DNA from: Ostrinia nubilalis
Taxonomy: Eukaryota; Arthropoda; Insecta; Lepidoptera; Crambidae
DNA: 64,000 bases
NCBI RefSeq assembly: GCF_963855985.1
Contig: NC_087099.1
Coordinates: 7,470,001-7,534,000, forward strand
Direction: 5' to 3'
A program made the translations under genes and the position numbers. The notes under the pieces are model-generated. The model was not told the DNA's origin, made no database searches, and saw only the letters and a program-made list of their open reading frames with translations. This document shows positions 46,718 to 58,400 of this stretch, in pieces (position 1 is the first letter of the stretch; each line of letters begins with the position of its first letter).

Positions 46718-48749
46718 CATAGCTGGGCATTAACTCGTTAATCCGTTAATCGTTAATTAACGAAGTTAACATTTCTATTAACGGATTAACTTTTAAGTTA
46801 ACTTTAAAAAATGTTAACGGACTCGTTAACTTCCGTTAAATTATCCTAAGTCCGTTAATCGTTAATCCAGTACCTAATATTTACCAAAAAGTTACAGCTG
46901 CACGCTGAAAAACGCGTTCGGACAAAAACGTTCGGGCTTCCAGAACTTCCAAAACCCAAAACAACAGTTTTTGTAACCAGATCACCAACGCAACGATATA
47001 AAAAATGCAATTTATTTATTTACAACTGAATTTAAGACCAGTTCTCCTCAACCGATTGAGCTGAAATTTGGTATACTTATGTAAATACGATGACAATGCA
47101 ATGTTATAGTGCCATTGAGCTGGTCTGATGATGGAGTCAGGAGGTGGCCATAGGAATTCCTAAACGAAACGGTGGAAACTTATAGAGTTTGGGTTTGTTG
47201 GATTTGTCTTTTCGAGCACTTTGGTGCTAAATTGTATTGTAATTGTACCAAGGCTCTGAGATTGGGATACAACTAATAAAAAATTGGCCAAGTGCGTGTC
47301 GTGGCACGCGCAGTGTAGGGATCCGTCGTTATCACAATATATTTCAGAAGTAAGCAATTACTTCATCTAAAGTCACTTTTAATATTTTCTTCTAAGGATT
47401 TTTTATTAGGTATGAAATTTTATAATACATGAGTAAAACGACTATTATTGTTGAACTAACTGATCTATCTTAACCGCTATAGTTTTCCTTAAAAGTTCAT
47501 AGGCATTTTTTCCAGATGTTTCAAGCCAACAGTTTAGTTTTTAGAGAGGGGGGGGGGGGGGGACGCCCTACTCGGACAAAAATTGCCACTTTATACTTTA
47601 ACATTTTGCAAACGGATCCCTAAATCCAAAATGGTCTTAGAAACCCCTAAGCCATTTGAAAAGAGCTATCCATTTATCTATAAAAAAAAATCATCCCCAC
47701 TTTACATGTAGGGGAAATACCATAAAAAAATTATTTTTTTTTTCAAAATTTTATTCTACCGTTTTGTCGGCGTAATTAATATGTTACGGTCAAAGTGATA
47801 AATGTGAAAATTATGAATAATCGCCGGTTATTATGAATAATTACCGCATGATTTGGTAAATGTGATTAATATCAGATTATTTATGTCTGTATAAAATTAA
47901 ATAGGCGGCTTAGGGGTGGCCCAAGGGCCACCCCCGCCGCACCTTAACCTATTTTTCACTTTAAATCAAAACATTATGTTATAGGCATCATGGAAAAGTA
48001 ATATTATGCAAGAAACATTGCAAACTCATTATGCCAAATTATATTAATATATGATATCAAAACGTTTAAAAGTTTGGCTATACACGAGCACGTACACAAG
48101 ATGTTGTTCTCTTTTATGAAATTTGCTAGTATGTACTAAGGTTGAATTATTAAATAATCACTGTTAAATGTGATTAATTTATCACTTTTACCGCGAATGT
48201 CGGTAATTATTCATAATTACCGGTTATTATTAATAATTTTCAATATATCACATTAACCGTAACATTATATACAAAATTACAGCTTCCTAGTGCTCTCGCT
48301 AATAGTTTCCAAGAAAAACCTCGGACAAACAGACATATCCTTATCAGGACTATGGAACCCTAAAAAGTGTATACCTACTCGTAATAAAATTATAATAAAA
48401 AGAAAACTTTTTTTTAAACCAAGCTTTTATTTTGAAATGCAGTTGTACTAAAACGAAAAAAATAATTGTACTTATTATGCAAGTTTCAAATAAATTTGAA
48501 AGCTTGTAGCGCAAACATAAAAGAGGAAAAAATTCCATGTGCGAATATATTAAGCTTTCGAAATTATTTGAACCTTGCATACAATATTTATATTCGTTTT
48601 ATTATCACGTGTTAACGGATTAACGATTAACGTTAACTTGCGTTAAATCTTCCGAAATGTAACGTTTTAACGTTTAACGAAGTTAATTTTTTTAGTAACG
48701 GTTTAACGATTAACGAAGTTAACTATTTGATTAACGGTGCCCAGCTATG
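46718..48749. mobile_element. hAT-like transposon derivative, 2,032 bp, exact 8-bp TSD
   Basis: It begins CATAGCTGGGCA and ends TGCCCAGCTATG. ACTACTTA flanks both ends exactly (46710-46717, 48750-48757). Subterminal zones are crowded with TTAATCGTTAA/GTTAACG words on both sides (46735-46870, 48611-48735). The interior has a 15-G run (47548-47562), a 10-bp-stem hairpin GGGGTGGCCC-AA-GGGCCACCCC (47913-47934) and a nested inverted-repeat element. No transposase was found. Confidence 0.88.
47783..48263. mobile_element. Nested MITE, 481 bp, TIR GTTACGGT
   Basis: The two ends are long imperfect inverted repeats rich in CCGGTTATTATGAATAATTA-type words. A second, one-armed copy is at 50939-51055 in EloA intron 1, which supports a mobile family. 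The duplication at the insertion site is unclear. Confidence 0.7.
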
Positions 48750-49259
48750 ACTACTTATTAGGTACGTAAGCCAACAGCTGAGATGTCGTGCGTGCTCAAT
48801 AAGCATGAAACAAGACATTCCTTAATCACTTTGGTATTCCTACCAGGTTTGAGGCACCTAAGAATGAGTCTACTGGTCATTGATTTGACTCTTTTACTAG
48901 GTACCTAGTGTTCAGTATCCAATCAGTCATTGGTAAAACTGGTTAATTCATTATAGTAATTGTGCATCGTAAGTAAATAATTCATATCACAAATTATACA
49001 CCTCCATACAAAAATGTATCTTCCAATTCAAGTGGCTCAGATCTTTACGTTAATATTCATCTTCGTAAGGATCAATTTAAAAAATGTAGGAATCATAATG
49101 CCCTTACACACAAATTCACACAATCATCTCAATTTGTACTTAATTTTGTTTAGACCCTGTATCCTTTGTAACGGTATTATCATGTTAATAATTTAACGGT
49201 ATTAGGGTTAACGCTTGTAAGTTACCATTATGATTGTCTTTGGTCTATTTTATTTGACA

Positions 49260-49403
49260 ATTTCCGAACGAAATGACGTTTGAGCGCAAATTTGGACGTC
49301 ATTGACATGTGTGTGACAAAGATGGTGCCCGTTTACCAGCTGGCACTCATTCTTCAGTGAAAAAAACTACAAAAACTGTTGCATTGTGCATATTGTGTTT
49401 AGC
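49260..49403 (+). promoter_or_regulatory. EloA promoter and short 5'UTR
   Basis: An initiator-like TTCAGT (49354-49358, A at 49356) lies 48 bases before the ATG. Upstream are ATGACGTTT and GGACGTCATT, two facing TGACGT half-sites 15-20 bp apart, and an AAGATGGTGCC word resembling a YY1/Pho site. No TATA box is seen at the usual distance. The assignment is inferred from position. Confidence 0.4.
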
Positions 49404-49484
49404 ATGGCGACTGTGCTGGATTTAGTGAGACATTATCAACATTCAATAGAAAAATCTTTAAAATATGACAACGACGAGCAAAAG
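49404..49484 (+). CDS. EloA: EloA exon 1 (start codon)
   Basis: The ATG in TTTAGCATGGCG opens a 27-codon exon (MATVLDLVRHYQ...) ending GAGCAAAAG|GTATGT in phase 0. Its helix begins the TFIIS-N-type domain and joins exon 2 in frame. No upstream ATG in frame competes. Confidence 0.88.
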
Positions 49485-52400
49485 GTATGTCGGAGAATAC
49501 CACACTGGATTGCTGTTTTCCTCGTAACTTCCATGGGGTTTTCAACCAGATTTTTATAATGGATAGTTTAGGTTCTCCCTATTAACTTTTGAACGTATTG
49601 AGCAATTTTCTAAAAGGTAGGTAGGGGTGAAGAATATCTAAATTCAAACATATGTAAGCAAGTACATTCTGAAAAAGCTCCCTGAAGTAGTACGGATTTT
49701 ACCTAACACGTATTTAAATCGGGTATTGTGCTCGAGATTACAGCTGTCGGATTGTGATAAAAGAACAACACTAACATAAGTATGTAAATGAAAATACTGC
49801 TGTGGTAACAAAGTAACCTTTGAAAGTACCTGTTTTTTAAAACTATGTAGGTGCCTACTATGAATACCTATTTGAGCTTATATTTATCAATTTTTAGCAC
49901 ATTAGGTTATGTAAATTATTATTCCAGTAATTGCTAGTTTAAAATAAATCTAAATAAGAACAACAAACAATATAGGTAGGTATCTAACTAGAATTCTCAC
50001 AGTAAAAACTAACTGACAAGATATTTTTGCTGTATTATTAATAGTAGGGGAAAGTAGTACGAGTTGATCCCCTGGGGTAAGATGATCTTTCGCGATTGTG
50101 CTGAAACCACTAATGTCATTTAGTTTCTTTCACTGGTAAAACATAGCTCTGGACACATCCCCGCCTCAGTCAAATCGTAATGGTGGCGTGAGCGATACAT
50201 CAAATTTGACGAGAAAAAAGAAAAATTGTGTACTTCTGATCTAAAATAGGCATGACTTTGAGCTTATGTTACTTTTATTCAAACAATGTTAAATGTAATT
50301 ACTGTTGTCGTTAGGCTTTCTATTATGTTTAATTTTAATATTTTGGCCATAAAAACGTAGCCGCGTACTTGTAGATTATTTTAGCAAATATTTAACAAAA
50401 AGTGGGACTTGGGTCAAGATGATCCCTTCCTATATGTACGAGATGATCCCTGGGAATTAAAAGAAAAAAGTCAATGGAGTACTTAGGTAAAGGGAAGTGA
50501 AATAAAAGAAAGAGAACTTCATAACTCACCTGAGTCTGAAGGAGATGATACTGAGTGGTTGTACTGAACAGAAAAGTTTTCAACCGATACCAAGGGTGAA
50601 GGATGGATAAAATGTTATGCATGTGGAAAATGGGGCCATAAAGCATGTGCTGGGGTAGAGGGTGATGAAGCAGGTGAATTTATTTGCGATATATTCAACA
50701 CAGCTCTAGGCAAAAAGCGTTTCAATTATTTAAACGCTTTTTAGCAGGTACTAAGAAAGAATCAGTTATTTTCGTTATTTAATTCGTAAATGTTTTTCTT
50801 TTCTAACTTTTTAACGATTTGTTCGCATAATTAGGTACTCCGTAAGGAATATAACCAGAAAAGAATAGATCATAGAACAGAATCATAGTCATAATCATCA
50901 ATATTTGTGAACATTGTATCGTCATAATCATCAATTTTAAATAATCACTGTTAAATGTGATTCATTTATCACTTTTACCGCGACTGTCGGTAATTGTTCA
51001 TAATAACCGGTTATTATTATTATTAATAATTTTCAATTTGTCACATTGACCGTAACATATACATCGATACGTATCTTGTATGTTCCAACTGTCAATAATG
51101 TGGGGGGGCCTGGCGACCTGTGTCACAGGTTTCTTTGAAACCTACTTCAGGCACCAGTCTCTCACAAGTGATAGGAATTAAGCTAAGACTACTATTATAA
51201 GACCTTGTATTTAAGTACGCATGTTTCCTACTTTGTGAAGAGAGAAATAAACAATTTATTTATTTATTTATAGGGATCATCTTACCCCTACCTGGGGGAT
51301 CATCTTACCCACAGGGGTGTACAAGATGATCACTTTGTAAGGTTTTGCAAAAAATGAAATATTTTAATGAAACCTCAATTAATTTCTAGTTTTGAGTATA
51401 AGGAAAGTTGGATAGATAAATATACTAGTAGTAATCGTCTTTATTTTTGGTTTACCTTGAAAAATATGTATTTTACAGCGATTCCCGCTTAAGGGGATCA
51501 TCTCGTACTACTTTCCCCTATTTCATCACTGTCATCATCATTTATTGGAGATGCAAGTGATGAGACTGCAGATACTTATATTTTTGGGTACACATATTAA
51601 AACAGATTTATATTTAGGTATTTATTTGAAATCAATTATTTCTTTTTCACATACATAACAGTGAAAAATATATTCACAAATCAAATCAATTTCTTCTTTT
51701 ATTCCAGATTTTGAAATGCATAGACAAATTATTCAACCTAGACGTGACCGTCCAACACCTGCAAGAAACAGGAGTTGGGAGAACTGTGAACGCTCTGCGG
51801 AAGGAGCCCGGTGATGTAGGCAGCGCAGCTCGGTCACTCGTCAACAAATGGAAACTTATGGTGGCAGCGGAAGAGAGTGACGAAGAAGATCACAACAACT
51901 ACAGTGAGACAAAACGTTAGCCTCATTGGTGTTAATGGATTGCAATATTTTTTTATGTACCAGAAAAAATCTAATTAGATTGCAATAAGGGATAGGGTTG
52001 AATATTAAGCATGTATTTTTATGTTTTATCACATTTAACATAATATTTTCACAAGATATTTTTTAGTAAAATATCTAATATTTTGATTATTACATTTCTT
52101 ATTAAATTTTTCCATTGGACAGTTATAATTTGAAATATCTTATGGTATTTCAATTTGTAACATAATAGTCAAAATATGCAAATTTTTGTTTAGCCTTTTG
52201 CCCAACAACTTATCTATCTGCGTATTATGAAATTGCTGCCAAGGCTAAAGATGTGGTATTGTGGCATTTTGATAGCAATATTTGAGAATGTGCGAAACGG
52301 TTCATTGCAATGGCTTTATTTAGGACAGACAAATCAAAGACATGTAAATTTAGAGAGTAACAAATGTCCATCTTCTCTTTCTTTTTTTTCAAGATTTCTT

Positions 52401-55400
52401 ATGCAGGAATTCTCATGTCTAAATTAAAACAAGTAGGTAAGGCTTTGTTGTAAAGTACATACTTATTAGATTAGTAATATGTTGGTGGGTTTAGAAATGG
52501 CTGATGTTTTTTTTTATAAATAACTAATATTATATTTACATAATCACAATACAAATAAGACTTATTTACTATATGCGAAAAGCTGAACTTATTTTTATAA
52601 ATTAATATATCAATGAAATATTTAAAAAATGTAGTTTTTTTTATGTATTCAGATACATTATTATTTTAAGATTTTTCATATAAAAATACCAATTACAATA
52701 ATAGGTACTTACTGCCAAAATTATGTTCATAATATTAAATTGTTATACATCTCATTGTACGGATAACATTCAAAGGATTTTTTCCTGGATATTTCTCAGG
52801 GTAATAAATAACATATTAAATGATTATATTTAATTACTCAATATAATATTTATTTTGTTTATTTCCTACAGATGCCAGTTGTAACGGACATGAGAATGGA
52901 AGGAGCGACCGCTATGAAAAATCTAGCCCAATCATAAAAACGGAACCAAAACTGATGAATGGAAACTACAGTGGAAATAAGATCAAGAGAAAATATAACA
53001 GTAGTGAGGTAAGTCTTCATGATAAATAATAAATTGATGCAAAGTATTTCTAGTAAGTATCAATGAGTAAAAATTGCAGTAATCCTAATTCTACGCATTT
53101 AATATGTTCTACTAAATTGTATTCAAAATGTTACAAATCAAGTAATGTGGTCTTAAAATGACTAAACTGTGCTAATATTATCTTATCATTGAAACTTTCC
53201 ATTCAGTAATAAGTAGACATGCAATACTTATATTTTGTGTATTCCAATATTGCAGGATGAAGAACCTGACAGAAAAAAGACGAAAAGTTCTAGTTATGGG
53301 AGTCATGATGACATTAAAAAGAAATCAGCAGACCAAGTAAAAAAAGAACGCTCGGAAACTCGTGACGATTCCAGAGTAAAAAAAGAGCAGTCTGAAAGTG
53401 ATGATGACTCTGATGATAGCAATGATTCAGAGAGTGACAATAGTGACTCTGAAATGTCTGAATCTTCGGAAGAAGAAAAGCCTAGTAAGAACGAATCGAA
53501 ACAAGTTACCACTCACAATCATAAGTCCTCATCATCTTCCAAACAATCAACACACAGAAGTCCAAAAGACTCTTCGAGTAACAAAGAATCTACAAGTTCA
53601 AATAAATCACAAGAGTCTGAAAAACATTCTAAGAAACATCACAATACAGAAAACACAGATAAACATTCATCCGATAGACATTCATCAAAAGAAAAATCTC
53701 ATAGTAGTTCTCAGAAGCACAAAAGTTCAAAGGAAAATGATAAAAGCGAGAAAAGTTCCAAATCAGACAAAAATTCGTCTGAAAAAGATAGGAAACAAAA
53801 AGAAGATCCCAAACCAACTTCTTCAACTTCATCATCATCAAAACATAAAAGTGATTCTGACAAGCATAAATCTTCTAAGCCAGACAATAATGTGGAAAAA
53901 CAACATCACTCTAGTAAATCTGACAAACATAAAAGTTCCAGTTCCAGTCATTCACAAAAATCAGAAAAAGACAAGCACAAAAGTTCATCAGAGAAAGAAA
54001 TCTCGAATGAAAAACATAAGTCGAAACATGGTAGTAGTTCAAAAGAGAAACACAGTTCCTCTAGTAAAGAGAAGTCAAAAGAAAGCAGTAGTAGTTCAAA
54101 GGATAAAACTGATAGTTCTATGAAAGATAGTCATAAGAGCGAGAAAAAACACTCGTCATCGAGTGAGAGTAAATCTAAACACAGTGATAGTAAACACAAG
54201 GCTGATAAGCGTGATGAGGGAAGTAGTGAAAGTAAATCTAAGAGTAAATCAAGTTCCTCGTCATCACACAAAAGCAAATCCAGCAGCAGCAGCAGTAAGT
54301 CGAAAGACGAAGTACCAAAGAAAACAAATCAAGTAAATAGTAGTGCAGACAGTGATGATGGCATCGACTGCGGTTCAGGTAAAAATCTTATAGTGCAGTC
54401 CTGAATCTACTATTTTCCTGATTCTTCCAAATACATACTACAGAAAACCGTTAATATGTTTTTTTTATTTTCATATTGATTTATTTTTTATTTTATTTAT
54501 TGACTTACTAAAAAATTATTGAATATTTCAGGTGCTAGTTTTGCTGAAGCTCTAGGCATGATAAGTCCTGCTAAACCCAAAAAGAAAACTGCACCTGTAA
54601 AAGAAACGTCCAACTCTAATCACAATGATGTAAGTCCTTTAAAAGTTATTTTTAAGTGGTATCCGATTTGAGCACTGAAATGGTTTTTTTCTAATAAATG
54701 GGTTAACAACACACACATCTAATGAAACCGCTCCTTATAACGGTAGTTGGCTCAACTATGATAGATGATAAGAGTATCGACTTCTTGGCGGCTTCATGTT
54801 AGCGGTTTTGTTTTGTTTCCTCAAATTAGTGTTTGGGCGTGTATTAATGTGTAATAATAGTGGATTATTAACCATTAAGTGTTCGTGAACGTGCATGAGT
54901 GTGGGCGAGTGAAGCAGAACAGTGCATCGTGATTCTTCTGGTTCTGTCAAGTTGTCCATAGGAGGTCTCAGTAAAGCACCACAACTTTCATTATACATTA
55001 CTTGATCTCATTTTGTAACTCGTATCACATAAATACTTGAAAATGGCACAAATCAAGTCGACCTCGACGTGTATTGCCAACATCATCAAAAAAGAAGAAG
55101 AAGAAGATAAGAGTATCTGTTGCGGCCGCACACGGCCACCTCCTTGGCCTTGTGATACTGGCCACTAACAAAAACTGCGCTCTTTTTTCATCGCCAAATA
55201 TCGACATTCTTTTGTTTTTACTCTCGCTCGACCCTCTATTGTCCACGTAAACGTAACACACCATTTCTTGTCTCGATTTTGCAAATAATTGTAAATTATA
55301 TTTCGTCTTTTTACCCCGAATCTCGAGTATCAATCAATACATAATATTAAACAAAGTGGCTTCCTGCTGTCTGTTCCTATGTATGCTTAAATCTTTAAAA

Positions 55401-58400
55401 CTACGCAACGGATTTTGATGCGGTTATTTTTTAATAGATAGAGTGACTCAAGAGGAAGGTTTTAAGCATAATACATTGTACCTGTGCGAAGCAGGGGCGG
55501 GTCGCTAGTTAATAATCTACGACACACGTACGTTACGGTGGTAAGGTAGAGATTAATTTTTGCTGTGTTGTCACCAGCTAAGCCCAGCGTCTCTATTAGC
55601 GCCCACCGCGAAGCTAGCGCCGCTGCCCGCGATTGAAATATCGGCGCTGCCCGAGATATCTCCCAACTACAAGCCGCGGCCGCCGCCCAAGCTGCTGCCA
55701 CACTTCACAGATGAAGACGCGATGAGCATGACCATGTCTTCCAAGAACCAAAGGTATGATTCTATTGACAAACGGGAGAATTCCACAGCGAAACTAGCCA
55801 TCGAGATATCAGCGCTGCCCGAGATATCACCGCTCAAGTTGCTGCCACACTTCACAGATGAAGACGCGATGAGCATGACTATGTCTTCTAAGAACCAAAG
55901 GTATGATTCTATTGACAAACAGGAGCATTCCACAGCGAAACCAGCCATCGAGATATCAGCGCTGCCCGAGATATCACCGCTCAAGTTGCTATCACACTTC
56001 ACAGATGAAGACGCGATGAGCATGACCATGTCTTCTAAGAACCAAAGGTATGATTCTATTGACAAACAGGAGCATTCCACAGCGAAACTAGCCATCGAGA
56101 TATCAGCGCTGCCCGAGATATCACCGCCCAAGCTGCTGCCACATTTCACAGATGAAGACGCGATGAGCATGACCATGTCTTCTAAGAACCAAAGGTATGA
56201 TTGTATTGACAAACAGGAGAATTCCACAGCGAAACCAGCCATCGAGATATCATCGCTGCCCGAGATATCACCGCCCAAGTTGCTGCCACACTTCACAGAT
56301 GAAGACGCGATGAGCATGACCATGTCTTCTAAGAACCAAAGGTATGATTCTATTGACAAACAGGAGCATTCCACAGCGAAACTAGCCATCGAGATTTCAG
56401 CGCTGCTCGAGATATCACGGCCCAAGTTGCTGCCACACTTCACAGATGAAGACGCGATAAGCATGACCATGTCTTCTAAGAACCAAAGGTATGATTGTAT
56501 TGACAAACAGGAGAATTCCACAGCGAAACTAGCCATCAAGATATCAGCGCTGCCCGAGATATCACCGCTCAAGTTGCTATCACACTTCACAGATGAAGAC
56601 GCGATGAGCATGACCATGTCTTCTAAGAACCAAAGGTATGATTCTATTGACAAACAGGAGAATTCCACAGCGAAACTAGCCATCGAGATATCAGCGCTGC
56701 CCGAGATATCACCGCCCAAGCTGCTGCCACACTTCACAGATGAAGACGCGATGAGCATGACCATGTCTTCTAAGAACCAAAGGTATGATTCTATTGACAA
56801 ACAGGAGAATTCCACAGCGAAACTAGCCATCGAGATATCAGCGCTGCCCGAGATATCACCATCCAAGCTGCTGCCACACTTCACAGATGAAGACGCGATG
56901 AGCATGACCATGTCTTCTAAGAACCAAAGGTATGATTCTATTGACAAACAGGAGCATTCCACAGCGAAACTAGCCATCGAGATATCACCGCCCAAGTTGC
57001 TGCCACACTTCACAGATGAAGACGCGATGAGTATGACCATGTCTTCTAAGAACCAAAGGTATGATTCTATTGACAAACAGGAGCATTCCACAGCTAAACT
57101 AGCCATCGAGATATCAGCGCTGCCCGAGATATCACCGCTCAAGTTGCTATCACACTTCACAGATGAAGACGCGATGAGCATGACCATGTCTTCTAAGAAC
57201 CAAAGGTATGATTCTATTGACAAACAGGAGAATTCCACAGCGAAACTATCGCCGCTGTTCGCTATCGAGATATCACCCAACTATGGTTCATCATCATCAT
57301 CATCATTTCAGCCACAGGACACACTGCTGAACATGAGTCTCGTCCAATGATTACCACAATGGCCGGTAGCGGCCTGCATCCAGCGCCTTTCTGCTACCTT
57401 TATGAAGTCGTCGGACCATTCCAACTATGGTTGTTTTAGTCATATCTTGCAACTTAATTTTTAACCAGGTCAAACAGCTCATGCATAAACCTTCAGTAAT
57501 GACTTGGCTATTGCTAAACCCTAGGACCTAGATTATAATGCATTTTCTTTTCTTTTTTCAGAACCAAAGTGTACTCTGGTAACAAAGTGATAGGAAAAAT
57601 ACCGACTTTGTACGAAATGTGTGTACAAGTTCTTCAAGAACATATAGATGGTGAGTTTTTTAAAATACCTAATTTCTAAGTTTGTATCCAATGTTCAAGT
57701 CTGGTATACTCTGCTGTCGTAACAAATGTTTGGTGTCCGATCGTCGTTTCAGCCGAATGACATCCTCTGCTAGACAAAGGGGGAGGCCCCAAGGATTTTC
57801 ACAAAGACCGGTCCTGCGCCACCCGCATCCAGGCACCTCCCGCAATCTTCAGAATTACGAAATGGTCGTTCCATGTTGTATTCCGTAAGAAACTTATGGT
57901 GACTTTCCACAATCAAGAGCTAGAATTTTTGTCCTGAATCTTACCTCTGTTCATCTAGTTAAGATATTCCTAAAGCAGGGGTGGCCAACCGGTCGATCGC
58001 GAATATTAGTCCAGTCGATCGTGACAAGGCAAAAAATACTACATGATTGTGTACTAAACTATAGATGCTGTTGTGTAGATTTAAAATTTCAAGAAGTATG
58101 TAAGTGATAGATCGCCCAGGGTTTTGTTAATAAAGTAGATCTTATGTCTAATCAAGTTGGCCACCCCTGTCCTAGAGACTATTTCTACTTGTCGTTCTTA
58201 TTGCTACAACTCCTTTGTAGCCAGGATTGCTACAGCTTGACCACCATAACCCTACAAGTGAATAATGAATCTAGATTTGTATTACACAGAGTATATTTTT
58301 GCTTCAGCCCTAGAGTACACCGGCGGAGTGCCGTACGACATACTGAAGCCGGTCATCGACCGCGCCACGCCGCAGCAGTTGTTCGTGCTGGAGCATTATA

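Larger units (their letters stand above)
31931..49259. other. Intergenic region between Atg16 and EloA (17.3 kb)
   Basis: No convincing protein-coding exon was found on either strand. Mobile elements are listed separately (32683-34282, 36331-36816, 38233-38416, 43371-45270, 45796-46484, 46718-48749), as is a decayed tandem array at 36.0-38.9 kb. The unexplained rest alternates AT-rich sequence with GC-balanced islands (about 32050-32260, 34400-35480, 38930-39420, 40020-40330, 40800-41220, 42160-43200). These lack repeats, and their short ORFs are not protein-like. Confidence 0.55.
50047..51518. mobile_element. Degenerate pogo/Tigger-like DNA transposon, 1,472 bp, TA target
   Basis: The ends GGGGAAAGTAGTACGAG and CTCGTACTACTTTCCCC are exact inverted repeats flanked by TA (50045-50046, 51519-51520). 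At least seven GATGATC/GATCATC words set in G- or C-runs occur in the subterminal zones and interior. At about 50603-50697 a plus-strand frame reads GWIKCYACGKWGHKACAGVE, then GEFICDI, a cysteine/histidine motif like the PHD-type finger at the end of some insect Tigger transposases. The rest of the transposase is deleted or broken. Confidence 0.75.
49485..51707. other. EloA intron 1
   Basis: Dominated by a 1.47-kb inverted-repeat transposon (50047-51518) with two further repeats nested in it. The first 560 bp are AT-rich and show nothing recognisable. Confidence 0.75.

Noticed and set aside
47548..47562. 15-G run as a functional G-quadruplex
   Set aside because: It is a homopolymer inside a transposon and may reflect assembly error; no other G-tracts support a structured role.
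53398..54123. A 241-codon plus-strand frame
   Set aside because: It is a +1 shadow of EloA exon 4, produced by its codon bias.
55754..57205. Micro-introns within each 147-bp unit (donor CCAAAG|GTATGA, acceptor CCACAG)
   Set aside because: Removing the ~35-bp piece shifts the frame and soon meets a stop, and such an intron is too short to splice normally.
55754..57205. 147-bp period as a nucleosome-phasing signal
   Set aside because: The match to nucleosome length is probably coincidence; a multiple of three is the constraint that matters here.
55667..57280. A 537-codon open frame on the minus strand
   Set aside because: It is the mirror of the EloA tandem array: one open antisense unit of 147 bp repeated stays open by arithmetic. 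It has no promoter, splice context or homology.
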